Origin: Cryptomeria japonica
Taxonomy: Eukaryota; Streptophyta; Pinopsida; Cupressales; Cupressaceae
Direction: 5' to 3'
Assembly: GCF_030272615.1 (NCBI RefSeq)
Contig: NC_081414.1
Coordinates: forward strand, 761,263,148 to 761,327,147
DNA length: 64,000 nt
The position numbers and the translations under genes are program-made. Of the stretch, positions 26,301-37,225 are shown one piece after another (within the stretch, counting starts at the first letter, position 1; every line of letters starts with the position of its first letter). The notes below the pieces were generated by a model. The model saw only the letters and a list, made by a program, of their open reading frames with translations. It searched no databases and had not been told where the DNA came from.

Positions 26301-27088
26301 TAAATAATGCAACCCCTCACCAATTGTCATATGATCTCTTAACTATTGACTTCGAAATAATCATACAACAACTTATCATGAACAGCATGTAACGCATTAA
26401 AGCATCATTTAGGGTTTCCTCAAAATTACTGTTACAGTCACAAGTTGTACTTAATAACTCTTTGTACCAAAAGCTCTTCTATTCTCTACCTTCAAACAGT
26501 AATTATCATTTCACAAACTGCTTATCACACATTGTGAAACATCACTAAAACCATATTCAAAAATTGTACAGAGCATGATTGAACATAATAATCTGTCACT
26601 ACGTCAAGCTTCCTTACAAATGTTATACAGACAATCTCATAACATTTTTACCCTCTCAAACAATCGTGTTAGGGTAATACTACCATACAAACAATGAGAT
26701 TCAGTGAACTAATTCCTGGTCTCCATCTTATAATGTATAGTTAGCATGATCATTCCACAATTAAGGTCATAGATGTGTGGCATGCTTCTAGTCCTCATCT
26801 TAATATGTGGAAAGCTTGCCCTTGCTTTGACCCAAAGAGATATCCATGACAAATGACCTTGTTCCGAAAGATGAGAGAAAACTTATCTTAAACTGCCTTA
26901 GTTAAGTTAATCAAATTGACAACTTATGATAATATCAGAGTAGCACAGCGGAAGTGAATTGTGTGATAGATTTTGTAAAAAGGAAAACTACAAATTTCAA
27001 AAACCCAAGCCCTTTCATAATGGGAATTGTCTTGAACACTTACCCCATGATCATTGCTTGAGGACAAGCGATTTCAGGAAAGGCAGAC
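23344..27088 (+). repeat. Element G interior: CATGCCTTA-type arrays and an LTR relic
   Basis: Two arrays of a roughly 30-bp degenerate unit (TTCATGCCTTACATGTATTC followed by ATGTGTATG) occupy about 23,495-23,765 and 25,094-25,300. They are separated by about 1.3 kb that ends in AATTAGGGGACATTACA at about 25,076-25,092, the same end as element G's LTRs. This suggests that a related LTR inserted into the array; its start is not clear (possibly TGTCATGCACC near 23,761). A pair of ~207-bp repeats lies at 24,535-24,890. A purine-rich run ending at 27,088 may be the polypurine tract. No coding region is supported. Confidence 0.6.
23346..23357 (+). other. Element G primer-binding site (tRNA-iMet type)
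   Basis: TGGTATCAGAGC begins two bases after the LTR end, the usual place and sequence for priming by initiator tRNA-Met in plant LTR retrotransposons. Confidence 0.85.
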
Positions 27089-27351
27089 TGACATGTCCCC
27101 TCTTTGAGATTAAGGACTTAATCCAACCGCCCATGGAACTTGCATATTTTACACAAGGGATACAAAGCATACACGAAAAGGATGATGAGTTCATGCATTA
27201 ACTAAAGTGATGAATAAAGCTATACAAACTAATATCAAAGGAAATGTAGTCATACAAGCATGCTAATATCAAAGATATTGATTTCTTCATAAAACAGAAA
27301 TGAGCAGGCAGCGATTTATTACCAAAGGCAGCAATTAAGTAATTTTATTAA

Positions 27352-30120
27352 TTAGCCGATAGGCATATTGCGTGGGGTTTTTACTAAAACCTGTCTCACG
27401 CCAGTATATGGTATTTTTCTACTGGTTTACGGTTTAATTATCTGAAGTCATCAGAAAACAAGGTTAGAATATCTCTCTTTTGCCCGCTAAACTCCACAAA
27501 ACACTCTGGGAAAATAAACTGGGAAATAGTATGCAGATTTCCAATCAAATCAAATTTCCTATAGATAAGAAATCAAATCAAATCTTGCAATCAAATCAAA
27601 TCTTTAGCGATCAATACTTTAATTTAAAATTCTTGTCTATAGCTCAAGAATCCCATATAGATTTGCTTTTATCTTATTAGTTGATAGATTGAAGCAGCAT
27701 ATAAACAGAGATTAGTTTGGTTTAATCTGAAGATGGAAGCACAACACAGCTTTGAAGGCTGTGGTGGAGCACCTTCACACAACGCTCTGAAATCTGGATT
27801 CATGGCTAAGCTGCTTGCCTAAGAGAAGCATGAGGGCACTGAGAATGCGATTGGCCATCACTCACTATATGTACATTTTGTTCATGTTGTTGAGATGAAA
27901 GTATGCGTGTGGCCTCCCCATTAATTTTATATCTATCTGCTTTTGTAACGATCAAACAAATTTGTTTCCTTTCTTTTTTGGGTTTCATTTTTAGACCACC
28001 ACCATGACAAGAATGGGTTCATCTTTTCCAGTAGTGGGGTAGTCGTACAGGTACTCACTGGTCCCAACTGGGTTCTTAATCTGCACCACCATATTTACAT
28101 CTGTAAATCATTTTCGACTTGCCTAAACATTATATATCAAGGCCGCATAGTCTACAACATGGCTGCCACACATACTTGTCATTCCCTGCAAACATTCCCA
28201 CCACATTTTCCTATTACTTTTGTTGCAACATGATCTGCTTGACTTCTGCCAACCTTTCAATCTTTAGTTTTTAGGTTTATTACACTGCAGTCGCTACAAA
28301 CCCTGGTAAAGCAGATCCAACTCAGAAAATTAAAACGAGGTGGAACCTTCCAAGTCCAGGCATTACGGTGTGAAGGAAGAGGATTCCACAACACACATAA
28401 ATTTTTTGTCATCATCTATGAATTAATATTTACCAATTTTAGGATCCAGATGAATGAAGGACGAATCTTCTGGCTTACTTTGCTCTCTTGTTTCCACGCC
28501 CTTAGAAATTGAAATTGCTTCTTCACATAATCAATTTTACATGGAATCTTCATTTGTATTTGCAAATCTTATGACTTCACACCGACAGATTACGAAATTC
28601 ATAGTCCAGGTACATTTTGTTTGTCGAGGCAAACCAGTCAAATGCATAGCAATTCAATCTGCAAAAGATGTGTTTGCTTTATTGAGTTCAGAACCATAAT
28701 ATTACATATTTATTTTAATTGACTGTTTGATTACAATTTGTTGTCACCCTTCAGTGAAATTTTGTGGATTATACAAAGGTTTGATATGATGAGATATTAC
28801 TTGTTTTTTTTTTGGTAAAAAGGTTCTTGAGCACATGATGTTTTTGATAGTCAAAGGGTTAGCACTTTCATTTTGTGTAGTTGATTTCGAGTGAATTTCT
28901 CATTGCATGACAGCATTAGTGGAAGATATATCTGCAATTATTGTTGGTGGGGGAAGTATCTCAGCATGACATAAAAATCAAGATAGTATAGCAACAATCA
29001 ATATATCATGACAATAATATAGCAACAATAAATATGTCATGACAACCGTATAACATCAACAAAATTAATTGACTGCGGTAGAACATCAATATAAAGGAAT
29101 AAGACTAATCATGACAACAATGACAATAGTATAAGGACAATCTACATTAAATCTATTAACATAAGATGGACAATGGCATGCTAAATTCGCCTCTAAAGTA
29201 ATATGAGTAGGGTGACTAATATGACTTTACTATATGTGAGAAGTATGCATACCCAATGGTCTTTGGCTGGTGGATGGATGAGCGAAGTAATAGATTAATT
29301 TGTTTGCAAAATATATTCAAGGTGGATGGTTCTATTCTAAACAATTCCCAAAAAAGTAACATAAGCTTCACCTATTCCTATATGTGCTATGTAACTTGCA
29401 AGCACATTTCATTTGCTCTAGCATCAAGCCTAATTTTAAATATTTAGGATCTTATGACTTGCAATATATGGTAATTTTATATGGCAAGATTTTATTTTCT
29501 AATATAACACACACACACACATATCTTCTAGAATTTTAAAATAGAAAGGATGGAAAACTCATATAAGAACATCCATATTTTATGTCTTTCTCATCTTCAC
29601 TATAGTAAATATCATGGTGGATGTTTTTAAAAAGTCTAAATCTAAATAAATTGTATAATTAATTATATTGTTTTGTACTTTTTATCTGTTCAAACAATTC
29701 CTTTATGGTTTCAAATATCAATAGGGAAATTTTATGAGTCATCCCTACAAGATTATGTAGGTGATATTCCAAGGATTGAAGTTTAAACTAAACTGTTTTG
29801 TCTTCATTATTCTTTTGATCTTCTTTTGTGCCCTCTCATTCTAAGCTTAGAGTTAAAACTAAAAGCAAAGTGTGAAAACATGACAACTCAAGCCCCACCA
29901 TTAACAATTAGGATCTCAAATAACTAGCCCTAAAAAAATATTATATGAATTTTAAAATTTAATTTCAAAATTGTATATACAAAAAATGTTATTTTATATG
30001 TAAAATGTTGTACATTAAACATCTTCTATGCATATATCAAATTGTGCTCTCTAAAATATTAACTCATATATAATACTCTATCGGCGTAACCCTTGCACCT
30101 CCCTTGGGTGCAAGTGCTAG
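27352..30120 (+). mobile_element. Non-autonomous Helitron (2,769 bp)
   Basis: Comparison with the other LTR of element G gives exact borders: TTATTAA | element | TAATAAACAC, an A|T target with no target duplication, as Helitrons leave. The 3' end is CTAG (30,117-30,120), preceded by a perfect 8-bp hairpin CTTGCACC/GGTGCAAG (30,092-30,099 and 30,107-30,114). The hairpin sits only 2 nt from CTAG, closer than usual. The 5' end is TTAGCCGATAG rather than the usual TC, and AGCCGATAG is matched by an inverted CTATCGGCG near the 3' end. No Rep/helicase is visible. A possible captured exon lies at 27,991-28,100. Confidence 0.72.
27991..28100 (-). pseudogene. Possible captured terminal exon inside the Helitron
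   Basis: On the minus strand a good acceptor (GATTTACAG) is followed by 110 bp that read VQIKNPVGTSEYLYDYPTTG, then KDEPILVMVVV and a TAA stop at 27,993-27,991. The start-to-stop exon look and the location in a Helitron, a class known to carry host gene pieces, suggest capture of a host gene's last exon. I do not recognise the protein. It could also be chance. Confidence 0.3.
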
Positions 30121-31555
30121 TAATAAACACTAATAAGATCTGACTCAATAAATATAATTAGCAGCGATCAAAACAGTAATTATAATTACTTTAGGACAAC
30201 AACTAGACATTGTTTAGAGCAGACACATACATATAGTATGGCCAGCGACTGTGATTAGTAAAAAAAAGATTATGATGGCAGCATAAATGCAATGAATTGT
30301 ATAGCCACTATATTCATGTTAAAGGCGGCGCTAATATAAAGAACAGCAAAGACAGTGATCGGTTTAAAGATAAGTTATAAACTAAAGGTGATGTCCTTTG
30401 AAAGGGTTGTCACTCTTCAAAGAGATGCCTCTCTTCATGGAGGCTTGAGGATATAAAAAGAGATCAAGTGGGGAGGAATACAGGGGAAGGAATTCAGAAA
30501 TTCATTGAGTGACAACTAATAAATAGAAATCAGATTATCAATCATCAGTCAGCAATGAAAAGTGACGACTCATTTCTTAAGAAGAGGTGTGACTTCCCAC
30601 AATTGAAGATATAATCATATACTAGAGAAGATCAATTCAATTAAGAAGGGGGAATTTTAGGAATCATCCATAAGAAAGAAAAGGAATTCAGATCAGCGAC
30701 TCGGAAGATAAATCCATGAAGGATCAATGGCATCAAGGAAGGATCAGGTCAGATTGGATAAGATATTGACATTCAGGCAAAATAGCAGACTTGTGAATTA
30801 ACAAGTATTTGGTATGCATTGTGGATAAACCTTTTGCTTCTAGTGCTCTCTTTCATCCTGATGATGGATCACGGAGTGTGATCCGAAACATTGATTCAAA
30901 AACTCGCACACAATCAATTCCAAAAGTTTGCTCACAAATGAATTCTATGGATTGCGGAAATCTCATATCATCGACATCTATAATCTTTAATATATCTTTG
31001 ACCAAGATATTAATAAGTTTTGTCAATCTATTATCTTTCTTTAATTTATCTATTCCTTATCCCCACAAGCAACCATACGTGGAATGAAAGGAAATATGTT
31101 AGGGAGAGGCAGTAGACTGGTTCCCTCAAATTAAGTAGATCACCCCAAGTGGATGGAATTGTCTTAGTTGGATGTTCTTGCCATTTGGGGGCCAAGGGGC
31201 AAGTAGAGTGGTTCCCTCAAATTAAGTAGATCACCCCAAGTGGATGGAATTGTCTTAGTTGGATATTCTTGCCATTTGGGGGCCAAGGGGCGAGTTGTCT
31301 TAGTTGGATATTCCGCGCTCTTGGACTTAATTGGGTTGAACAATCTCTGGGCGCCCTTTCATGGTTTTCCTATCCAAACTCTACTATGGTTGGTTATGTG
31401 GAATAAGCTAGGGTTTAGGTTCTAGTAACAAACTTATTTATCATTTCATATGAACATTAACTTTAGAATGCTATTGGTAAAATGAATTATAATGTTGGAA
31501 TTGTTAATTTTGAGCGAAAACAGATCTATCCTAAATTGGGGACATTACAAGTTTT

Positions 31556-31768
31556 TATTATTAAAATATTCGATGTTGTGATATATTAAACAATGGAGAC
31601 AAAGTCTCCTTATATAGATTTACAAAGACGATGTTTCTAAAAGAAACAATCATGAACTAAAACCAGAAATATAAACTACCTAAGCAAACTAAACAACTAG
31701 ATGACCATACCGAGCAAAAAAAAAAAAAAACAAGATGACCATTAAAGAAACAATACATTATTCTAACA
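31556..31768 (-). repeat. Copia A 3' LTR (213 bp)
   Basis: Matches 46,050-46,228. It is 34 bp longer because of a duplicated AGATGACCAT segment with an A-run near 31,718-31,742. A hairpin GGAGAC/GTCTCC lies next to a TATATAAGG box (minus strand). Confidence 0.78.
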
Positions 31769-31950
31769 CCCTCCCTTAATGGTCATTGTAAAAACCAACC
31801 GAGAGAAAAACAAAGAAGGTTGCCCCCTTCTGCTCAGAACGTTTTGCAACAAGAGCCTGCCACTAACCCTCCCAGAATCTGCAAAACTTCTGGATATCTC
31901 CACAAATCAAAAATCATCACAAATCGTCCAACTTGATGTTGGGTAAAAAA

Positions 31951-32300
31951 TGTTGTTTGTAACTAGGGCTATATATGGGTTCGGATTGCCTTAAGGCAAC
32001 ATCCGAACCCTTTTAGGTCTGGCCCTATCCTAAAGGGTGACGTGACCCCAAGTCTATGCCCAGCCCTATTCTTCACGCTATCCTAAATACACACGCCACA
32101 ATAATATATATTGGTGCCAAAATTTAAAGGAGGCGGACTTGCAAATAAGAGTTAAAGGTGCATATAAATGAAAGACACTTTGCAAGTCAAACACACTCAT
32201 TCAATTGCAAGTAAAGCGAATTAGCTCTGCCTGATAAGGTGCGAATTCACAAGGAGGAGTGCGAAATTATTCAGACTTGTGCGAAATTGTCCAAGAGGAC
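31951..32300 (+). repeat. Copia B 5' LTR, left part
   Basis: Starts TGTTGTTTGTAACTAGGG, as does the 3' LTR at 43,612. A near-perfect palindrome (arms GGGTTCGGAT and ATCCGAACCC around TGCCTTAAGGCA) lies at 31,977-32,010. Ends at AGGAC (32,296-32,300), the target of element C. Confidence 0.92.
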
Positions 32301-35300
32301 TGTTGTGACGTTTTCACACATCGCCCCATTGCAAATGGGGACCCATGTTTTTTTTGCTTTTTAGGGTTTGTTTTCTAGGTCTTTTAGGGTTTTGTTAGTT
32401 AGCCTTTGTATTTTGAGTGTCGCCCAGGGGATCACATGGATAGCAAGTCCGGCTTGAGTGATGCCCTAGTCCTGAAATTTGGCTAAGTCTGGAATGTCCT
32501 GATCCTGAATTTGACTAAGTCTGGAAACTAAAAAAACCTCCAAAAACTAGATTTTGCAATATAACTCCTAGAGGTCTGAAACCACTCTCAAACATCCTGA
32601 AAGTATATATGGAATATAACTTAAAGTATAAGTGTCACTTATACTTAAATGTTATATTCCATAAAAATTATCCTGATAGAGAGTGCGAAAAGTCAAATTT
32701 CGCTCGTGTCCTTCTCCAAGGGTCCAGAGCGAAAAGCGCTCCTGTCCCTCTCCAAGGGACCAAGGTGAATCGCTCGTGTCCCTCACCAAGGGTCCAGAGC
32801 GAAAATGCTTAGTTGAGCCATTCCTGACCTTGTTTGGACGAATCGAGACATCAAAGGCATGGTGAAGGACGAAATGAGCATGATAGAGCATCCAGACTTG
32901 ATCAAAAACAATGAAATGATGAAGTTTTTTGCCTAGAGGGTCAATTTCGCTCCTGTCCCTCACTGAAGGACCAGAGCGAAATTCTTCATAAGGTACGATC
33001 TGGGCAAAGATCAAGCAAGTTTTATGTTTGAAGGCAAGAAAGGAGATGAATTGAACCCATTGAAGATAAATTGAAGATTATGAAACATCAACAAGGGACC
33101 CAAATGCCCAAGTTCGCTCCTGTCCCTCAGGCAGGGACCAGAGCGATTTTTGTCTAAGACAAATTTCTTGCTAAATTACAATCAAACCCAAGGCATGGAT
33201 GAATGGAATGGAACATTACGAGACCGTTGAAGATAAATTTGGAAGCTGGCGAAGTGTGATGGAGACTACGAGTACAAATTCGCTCTTGTCCCTCTCCAAG
33301 GGACCAGGGCGATATCTTAGTTATGTTGCCTTTTCCTCCAAATTCAAGACACTTCAAGGCGAAGTACAAGGTGGTGAAGACATTTTAAGACATCTCCATC
33401 AAGCGCAAAGTATCAAAAATTGCCAAAGATGAAGGATTTGCACCAAGACATCTAATTCGCTCCTGTCCCTCAGGAAGGGACCAGAGCGATATTTCCATAA
33501 AGGCATAGATTTCAAAAGTTAAGCAAGTGTCAAGCGACCAAGGGGATCAAAAAGACTACGTTTTACACGATGAGGACAATTGCAAGTTGGAGAACGCAAG
33601 CATGAACCCAAAGACTTGAAGTTCGCTCCTGTCCCTCTCCAAGGGCCCAGAGCGATGTTTATTATATTAGCCAAATCCCTCAAAAATCACGTAAGGTCAA
33701 GGTTTTGCAAGGTCGTATGAGGTCCAAGGCATGATTAGAAGGTGATATACAAAGACTTCAAACGTTAAAAGATCCTTAAATTGAACACAGAAGCTATATC
33801 GCTCCTGTCCCTCTCCAAGGGACCAGGGCGATTTGTATGGGATCCTTCATTTTCCTTCAAGTTCATGCCAAGTCAGGGTTTTTCGGGGTCACACAAGGTA
33901 TAAGGTGTCATTTGAAGATGATATGCAAGAGTTTTGAACGTCAAAGTGTTACCAATTTGTGCAAGGAACTTATATCGCTCCTGTCCTTTGGACAAGGACC
34001 AAAGCGATTTTTATTAAAACACTTATGTTCCGTCAAAACCAAGACAAAGGCAAGGATAGGCAACGTCAAAGATGCTATTAGGAAGATGATGAACGTAGAG
34101 TTAAGATCAAGAACGAAGTAATTTGAGCCAAGACACATGGATCGCTCCTGTCCCTCTCCAAGGGACAAGGGCGATGATCCTTTCAATGTCTAAACGCCTT
34201 GTAGAATTCAAGTGGAACGAAAGGGGAACGAAAGAATAGCATTGTTTGTCCATCACAACAAAGATTAAAGTTCGAAGTCACAAAGATTAAGGAGAAATTA
34301 TGAGGATCGCTCCTGTCCCTCTCCAAGGGACCAGGGCGATAATACATCCAAGGCACCCATTCACACATGCAAGTCGATCTAGCTCGAAGGACTCAACGAA
34401 CATGGCAAATCCAACGTAGAGATGAAGACCTGGGACGTAAAAATTGCAAGAATCAAGACAAAAGTGATGAATCGCTCCTGTCCCTCAGTCAGGGACCAGG
34501 GCGATGAGGTTTGAATCTTCCCATTTTTTCAATTTTGGCGTTCAAACAAGTTTTTTTTGAATTTATTTTAAATGCTAAAATTCGATATGTTTTGAAAATT
34601 CAATTAAATGGCATTTAAATATTGCACTTAATATTAATTAATTGTTTTTGCCTTCTAAAAAAATCGAAATTGTTAAATCAAAAAACGTTGGCAAATAATA
34701 ATTAATTATTTTAATTAAAATTGAATGAAGCGCTTGGTATTTTAAAGGTCGGCTTTGTTATTTGTTTTAAAATCGTTCAAATTGCCTTATTAATTACCAA
34801 GTCGGCCTTAATGAATTGATGGTGTAAGCGCTTATATAAGGAGGGTGAAAGATTTCATTTTTACATCACCATTTTATCATTCAAATGCGATTAAAGGGAG
34901 AAGTGCGAAGTTGTATTCAAAGGAGCGAATTTCAAAGGGAAGGTGCAAGCATTATCAAAGGAGTTCGAGTTTCAAGTTAGGCGAACTTGCCAAGGACATT
35001 GAAGAACACATCAAGAACATATCAAAGGTGGTGAAGTTGCTATTTTGAAGGAGAGATCACGTTGAAGACTATATAACATTAATTTTGCCTAGGCAAATTC
35101 CTTGTTTTGCATTCTAGAGTTAGCTCTCAAGTGAGGTATGGCGATATGGATTTATTGTTTTGATTTTGATCGTTGATCGTCATAGCTTAACTTTTGAATT
35201 TTGAAATTTTGAATTCCAGTAGCCCAATCGTTTTTTAGGAAATAATAACTCAAGGATTTATTATGAGGTTTCCTAAAATTAATTTAATCTATGTTATATA

Positions 35301-36747
35301 TTGCAAAATCATGTTTCTAATTTTGAAATGTTGTGTAGGCATCAAATGGAGATCTCATCAAGGAAAATCAAGCCGGATCAAGGACGGTCTTCGCCAGGAC
35401 GATCAAGCCAGGACAGGGGCGACCTTTTCCAATCCAGCGTTCCAAGGCGAGGTACATCATCTTCCTGCACATCAAGGACACAAGGAGTTAGAACAAGGGC
35501 TCGTTGAAGAAGCAAATAATTCCAGATGAATTAATTAAAGATAGCCTCTCAACGACATCAAATTGAATATCTAGCAAGCTACAAGTGTCAGATGAGGTGG
35601 CATCCCAGTCATCACTCCTCCAATCAGTGTGGTCCACCTCAGCATGCCCAGATTCAATGTACTTAACTCATGGAAGGTGGCACAAACTCCGATGTACCTA
35701 CTCCGGCTATCCATTGGTCGATTTTTCTAGAAGGGACATGTGTCCAAGCAATACAATTTTGTCATTGGTCAAGCATTAAATGTTATGTAATGGTTGTAAC
35801 AAACCCTAATTAGGGTTTTCATTGTAAAATCTTGGCCATTGATCTTGAATTGATCTAAGCCATCAAATTGTATTGTGGGCACTATATAAGCCCAGGCATT
35901 TCATTTGTAAAAGCTAATTAGCAATAGCTAGAGAGTTAGAAGATAGAAAGTAGTTAGAAGGTGATTAGAATAGCAATTAGAGTAGAATAGGAGGACAAGG
36001 CAAGAAATTGTTGCCATTGATTGTAAACAAACTCCATTTTCATTGAAGTAATGGTGAAATATGTCGTTTTCTTGCAATTTGCATGGTTTCTTGTTGAGTC
36101 TTCAATCCTAGATGGTAGATGATTAGATGAATGGAGGAAATGTGATTGATTGATGGTGGAATTCGTATATCCATACTACTAGCAGTTTGTTGATTGCAGA
36201 CTTGCCTTGTGTAGTCAACTGGAATCGTTCAGTTTAAGCTCAATTTCAATTTGTCGCCTCTTCATTGATATGCATCAACTTGGATGGTATCTATGCCTGC
36301 GGTGATGATTTGAACATCATAAAGCTTCCCTTAGAAGATCGCACTAGCCTTGTGTAGATGTTCCATTGATGTCAAAACAAGATCTAGTTGAAGTTTCATC
36401 AAAAATCAAGTCATTGCTCCTACATTCTTAGTATTAGGATTAGATCCTCTCTTCGCCCTTATCCTTTTTTCATTTTTTTCAAATCCAAGTTAGTAAGAGC
36501 CTGTGTCCAGCAAAACAGATCGGAAGTTCAATCATCACATGTAAGTCCCCTTGTGATCCCAGCAAATCACATCATACCACTGGAGCTTGTCCACACGTAG
36601 AGACCCTACCAAAAAGAACCTTGGAGTCTTCCTAACTGATCCTTTTATGCGAATCTTCAGCAGTTAGAGACTATTTTCTCAAGAGAGGATAAGATGCCTA
36701 TTGGTATTTTATTCTGTGTATGATTGTGTATAAAATACACGTCAACA
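32301..36747 (+). repeat. Element C 5' LTR (4,447 bp)
   Basis: Its last 610 bp match 38,329-38,936. It holds the 13-unit hairpin array, then an AT-rich stretch, then TATATAAG boxes at 34,833-34,840 and 35,883-35,890. Open frames here follow the repeats and are not genes. Confidence 0.78.
32700..34504 (+). repeat. Array of 13 near-palindromes, 33 bp each
   Basis: Units start at 32,700, 32,736, 32,770, 32,947, 33,114, 33,280, 33,457, 33,623, 33,799, 33,975, 34,142, 34,307 and 34,472. Every unit is 33 bp: a 14-bp arm (TCGCTCCTGTCCCT), about 5 bp (CTCCA or CAGGC), and a 14-bp arm (AGGGACCAGRGCGA). From unit 3 on, steps are 177, 167, 166, 177, 166, 176, 176, 167, 165 and 165 bp, i.e. two classes about 10 bp apart. 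Sequence between units is not obviously conserved. Confidence 0.92.
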
Positions 36748-37005
36748 GAATTGGCGCTAGAAGGAGGGCTTGATCGCGATGAATGCCTAACACCTGAAAA
36801 TCCAGATTCTATCAATTCATAATTTACAAGGAGCAATCTTAAGGACCTTTTCACCCTCCTCCCGCGTCAACAGAATTGGCGCTAGAAGGAGGGCTGAGCA
36901 TTTGAAAGTTCGATCCTGTCAAGTCACATAGCATTTGAAGAAATTTTCCAGAGCTTTTTACCCTCCTCCACGCTCGACAGAATTGAATTAGGAGTGCCTG
37001 ACAGC
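36748..37005 (+). repeat. Element C primer-site region in three copies
   Basis: GAATTGGCGCTAGAAGGAGG follows the LTR end directly at 36,748 and is a plausible primer-binding site (the matching tRNA was not identified). A copy with its CGTCAACA lead-in recurs at 36,873, and a diverged copy (CGACAGAATTGAATTAGGAG) near 36,980, at steps of about 125 and 107 bp. Confidence 0.6.
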
Positions 37006-37225
37006 GAACACGAACTCTTGAATCCAAGGAAGATCAGTGGAAAGCTTTTTCTCAAACACTCGAAGGAAGGTGACTGCTGGATCGTCAGTTGGACTTACGC
37101 AAGAAGGAATCAAGCTGGAACCAGTTGAACGTTCAAGTTGAATCCGAGATATTCAAGATCTCTCTTATTCCAGAAAATCAAAAAAAATCAAAAAATCAAA
37201 AAATCAAAAAAAGAAAGATTTCTCC

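Larger units (their letters stand above)
21900..31549 (+). mobile_element. Element G: LTR retrotransposon without recognisable gag-pol
   Basis: 5' LTR 21,900-23,343, initiator-tRNA-Met primer site just inside, interior to 27,088, 3' LTR 27,089-31,549 (enlarged by a Helitron), TSD AGTTT on both sides. LTR ends form a 12-bp inverted repeat: TGTCATGTCCCC or TGACATGTCCCC at the start, GGGGACATTACA at the 3' LTR end. The 3.7-kb interior holds repeats and no RT, integrase or gag motif that I can find. It was therefore moved by proteins from elsewhere or has lost its genes. The superfamily cannot be decided without pol. Confidence 0.8.
27089..31549 (+). repeat. Element G 3' LTR, interrupted by a Helitron
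   Basis: Two blocks, 27,089-27,351 and 30,121-31,549, align with the 5' LTR. Compared with it, this copy carries a local tandem duplication with a 91-bp step (GGTTCCCTCAAATTAAGTAG at 31,119 and 31,210). It ends GGGGACATTACA, followed by the TSD AGTTT. Confidence 0.82.

Noticed and set aside
21900-31549. Treating the two ~1.4-kb repeats as independent solo LTRs
   Set aside because: The shared AGTTT flanks, the PBS after the left copy and a purine tract before the right copy show a single element.
32609-34368. Protein frames with repeated VRDRSD/SLGEGQER motifs on both strands
   Set aside because: They are translations of the 33-bp repeat in an LTR, short and broken, on both strands at once.
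32700-34504. CRISPR-like look of regularly spaced 33-bp palindromic repeats
   Set aside because: Spacers are 130-145 bp, the array sits in a eukaryotic LTR with a TSD, and there are no cas genes.
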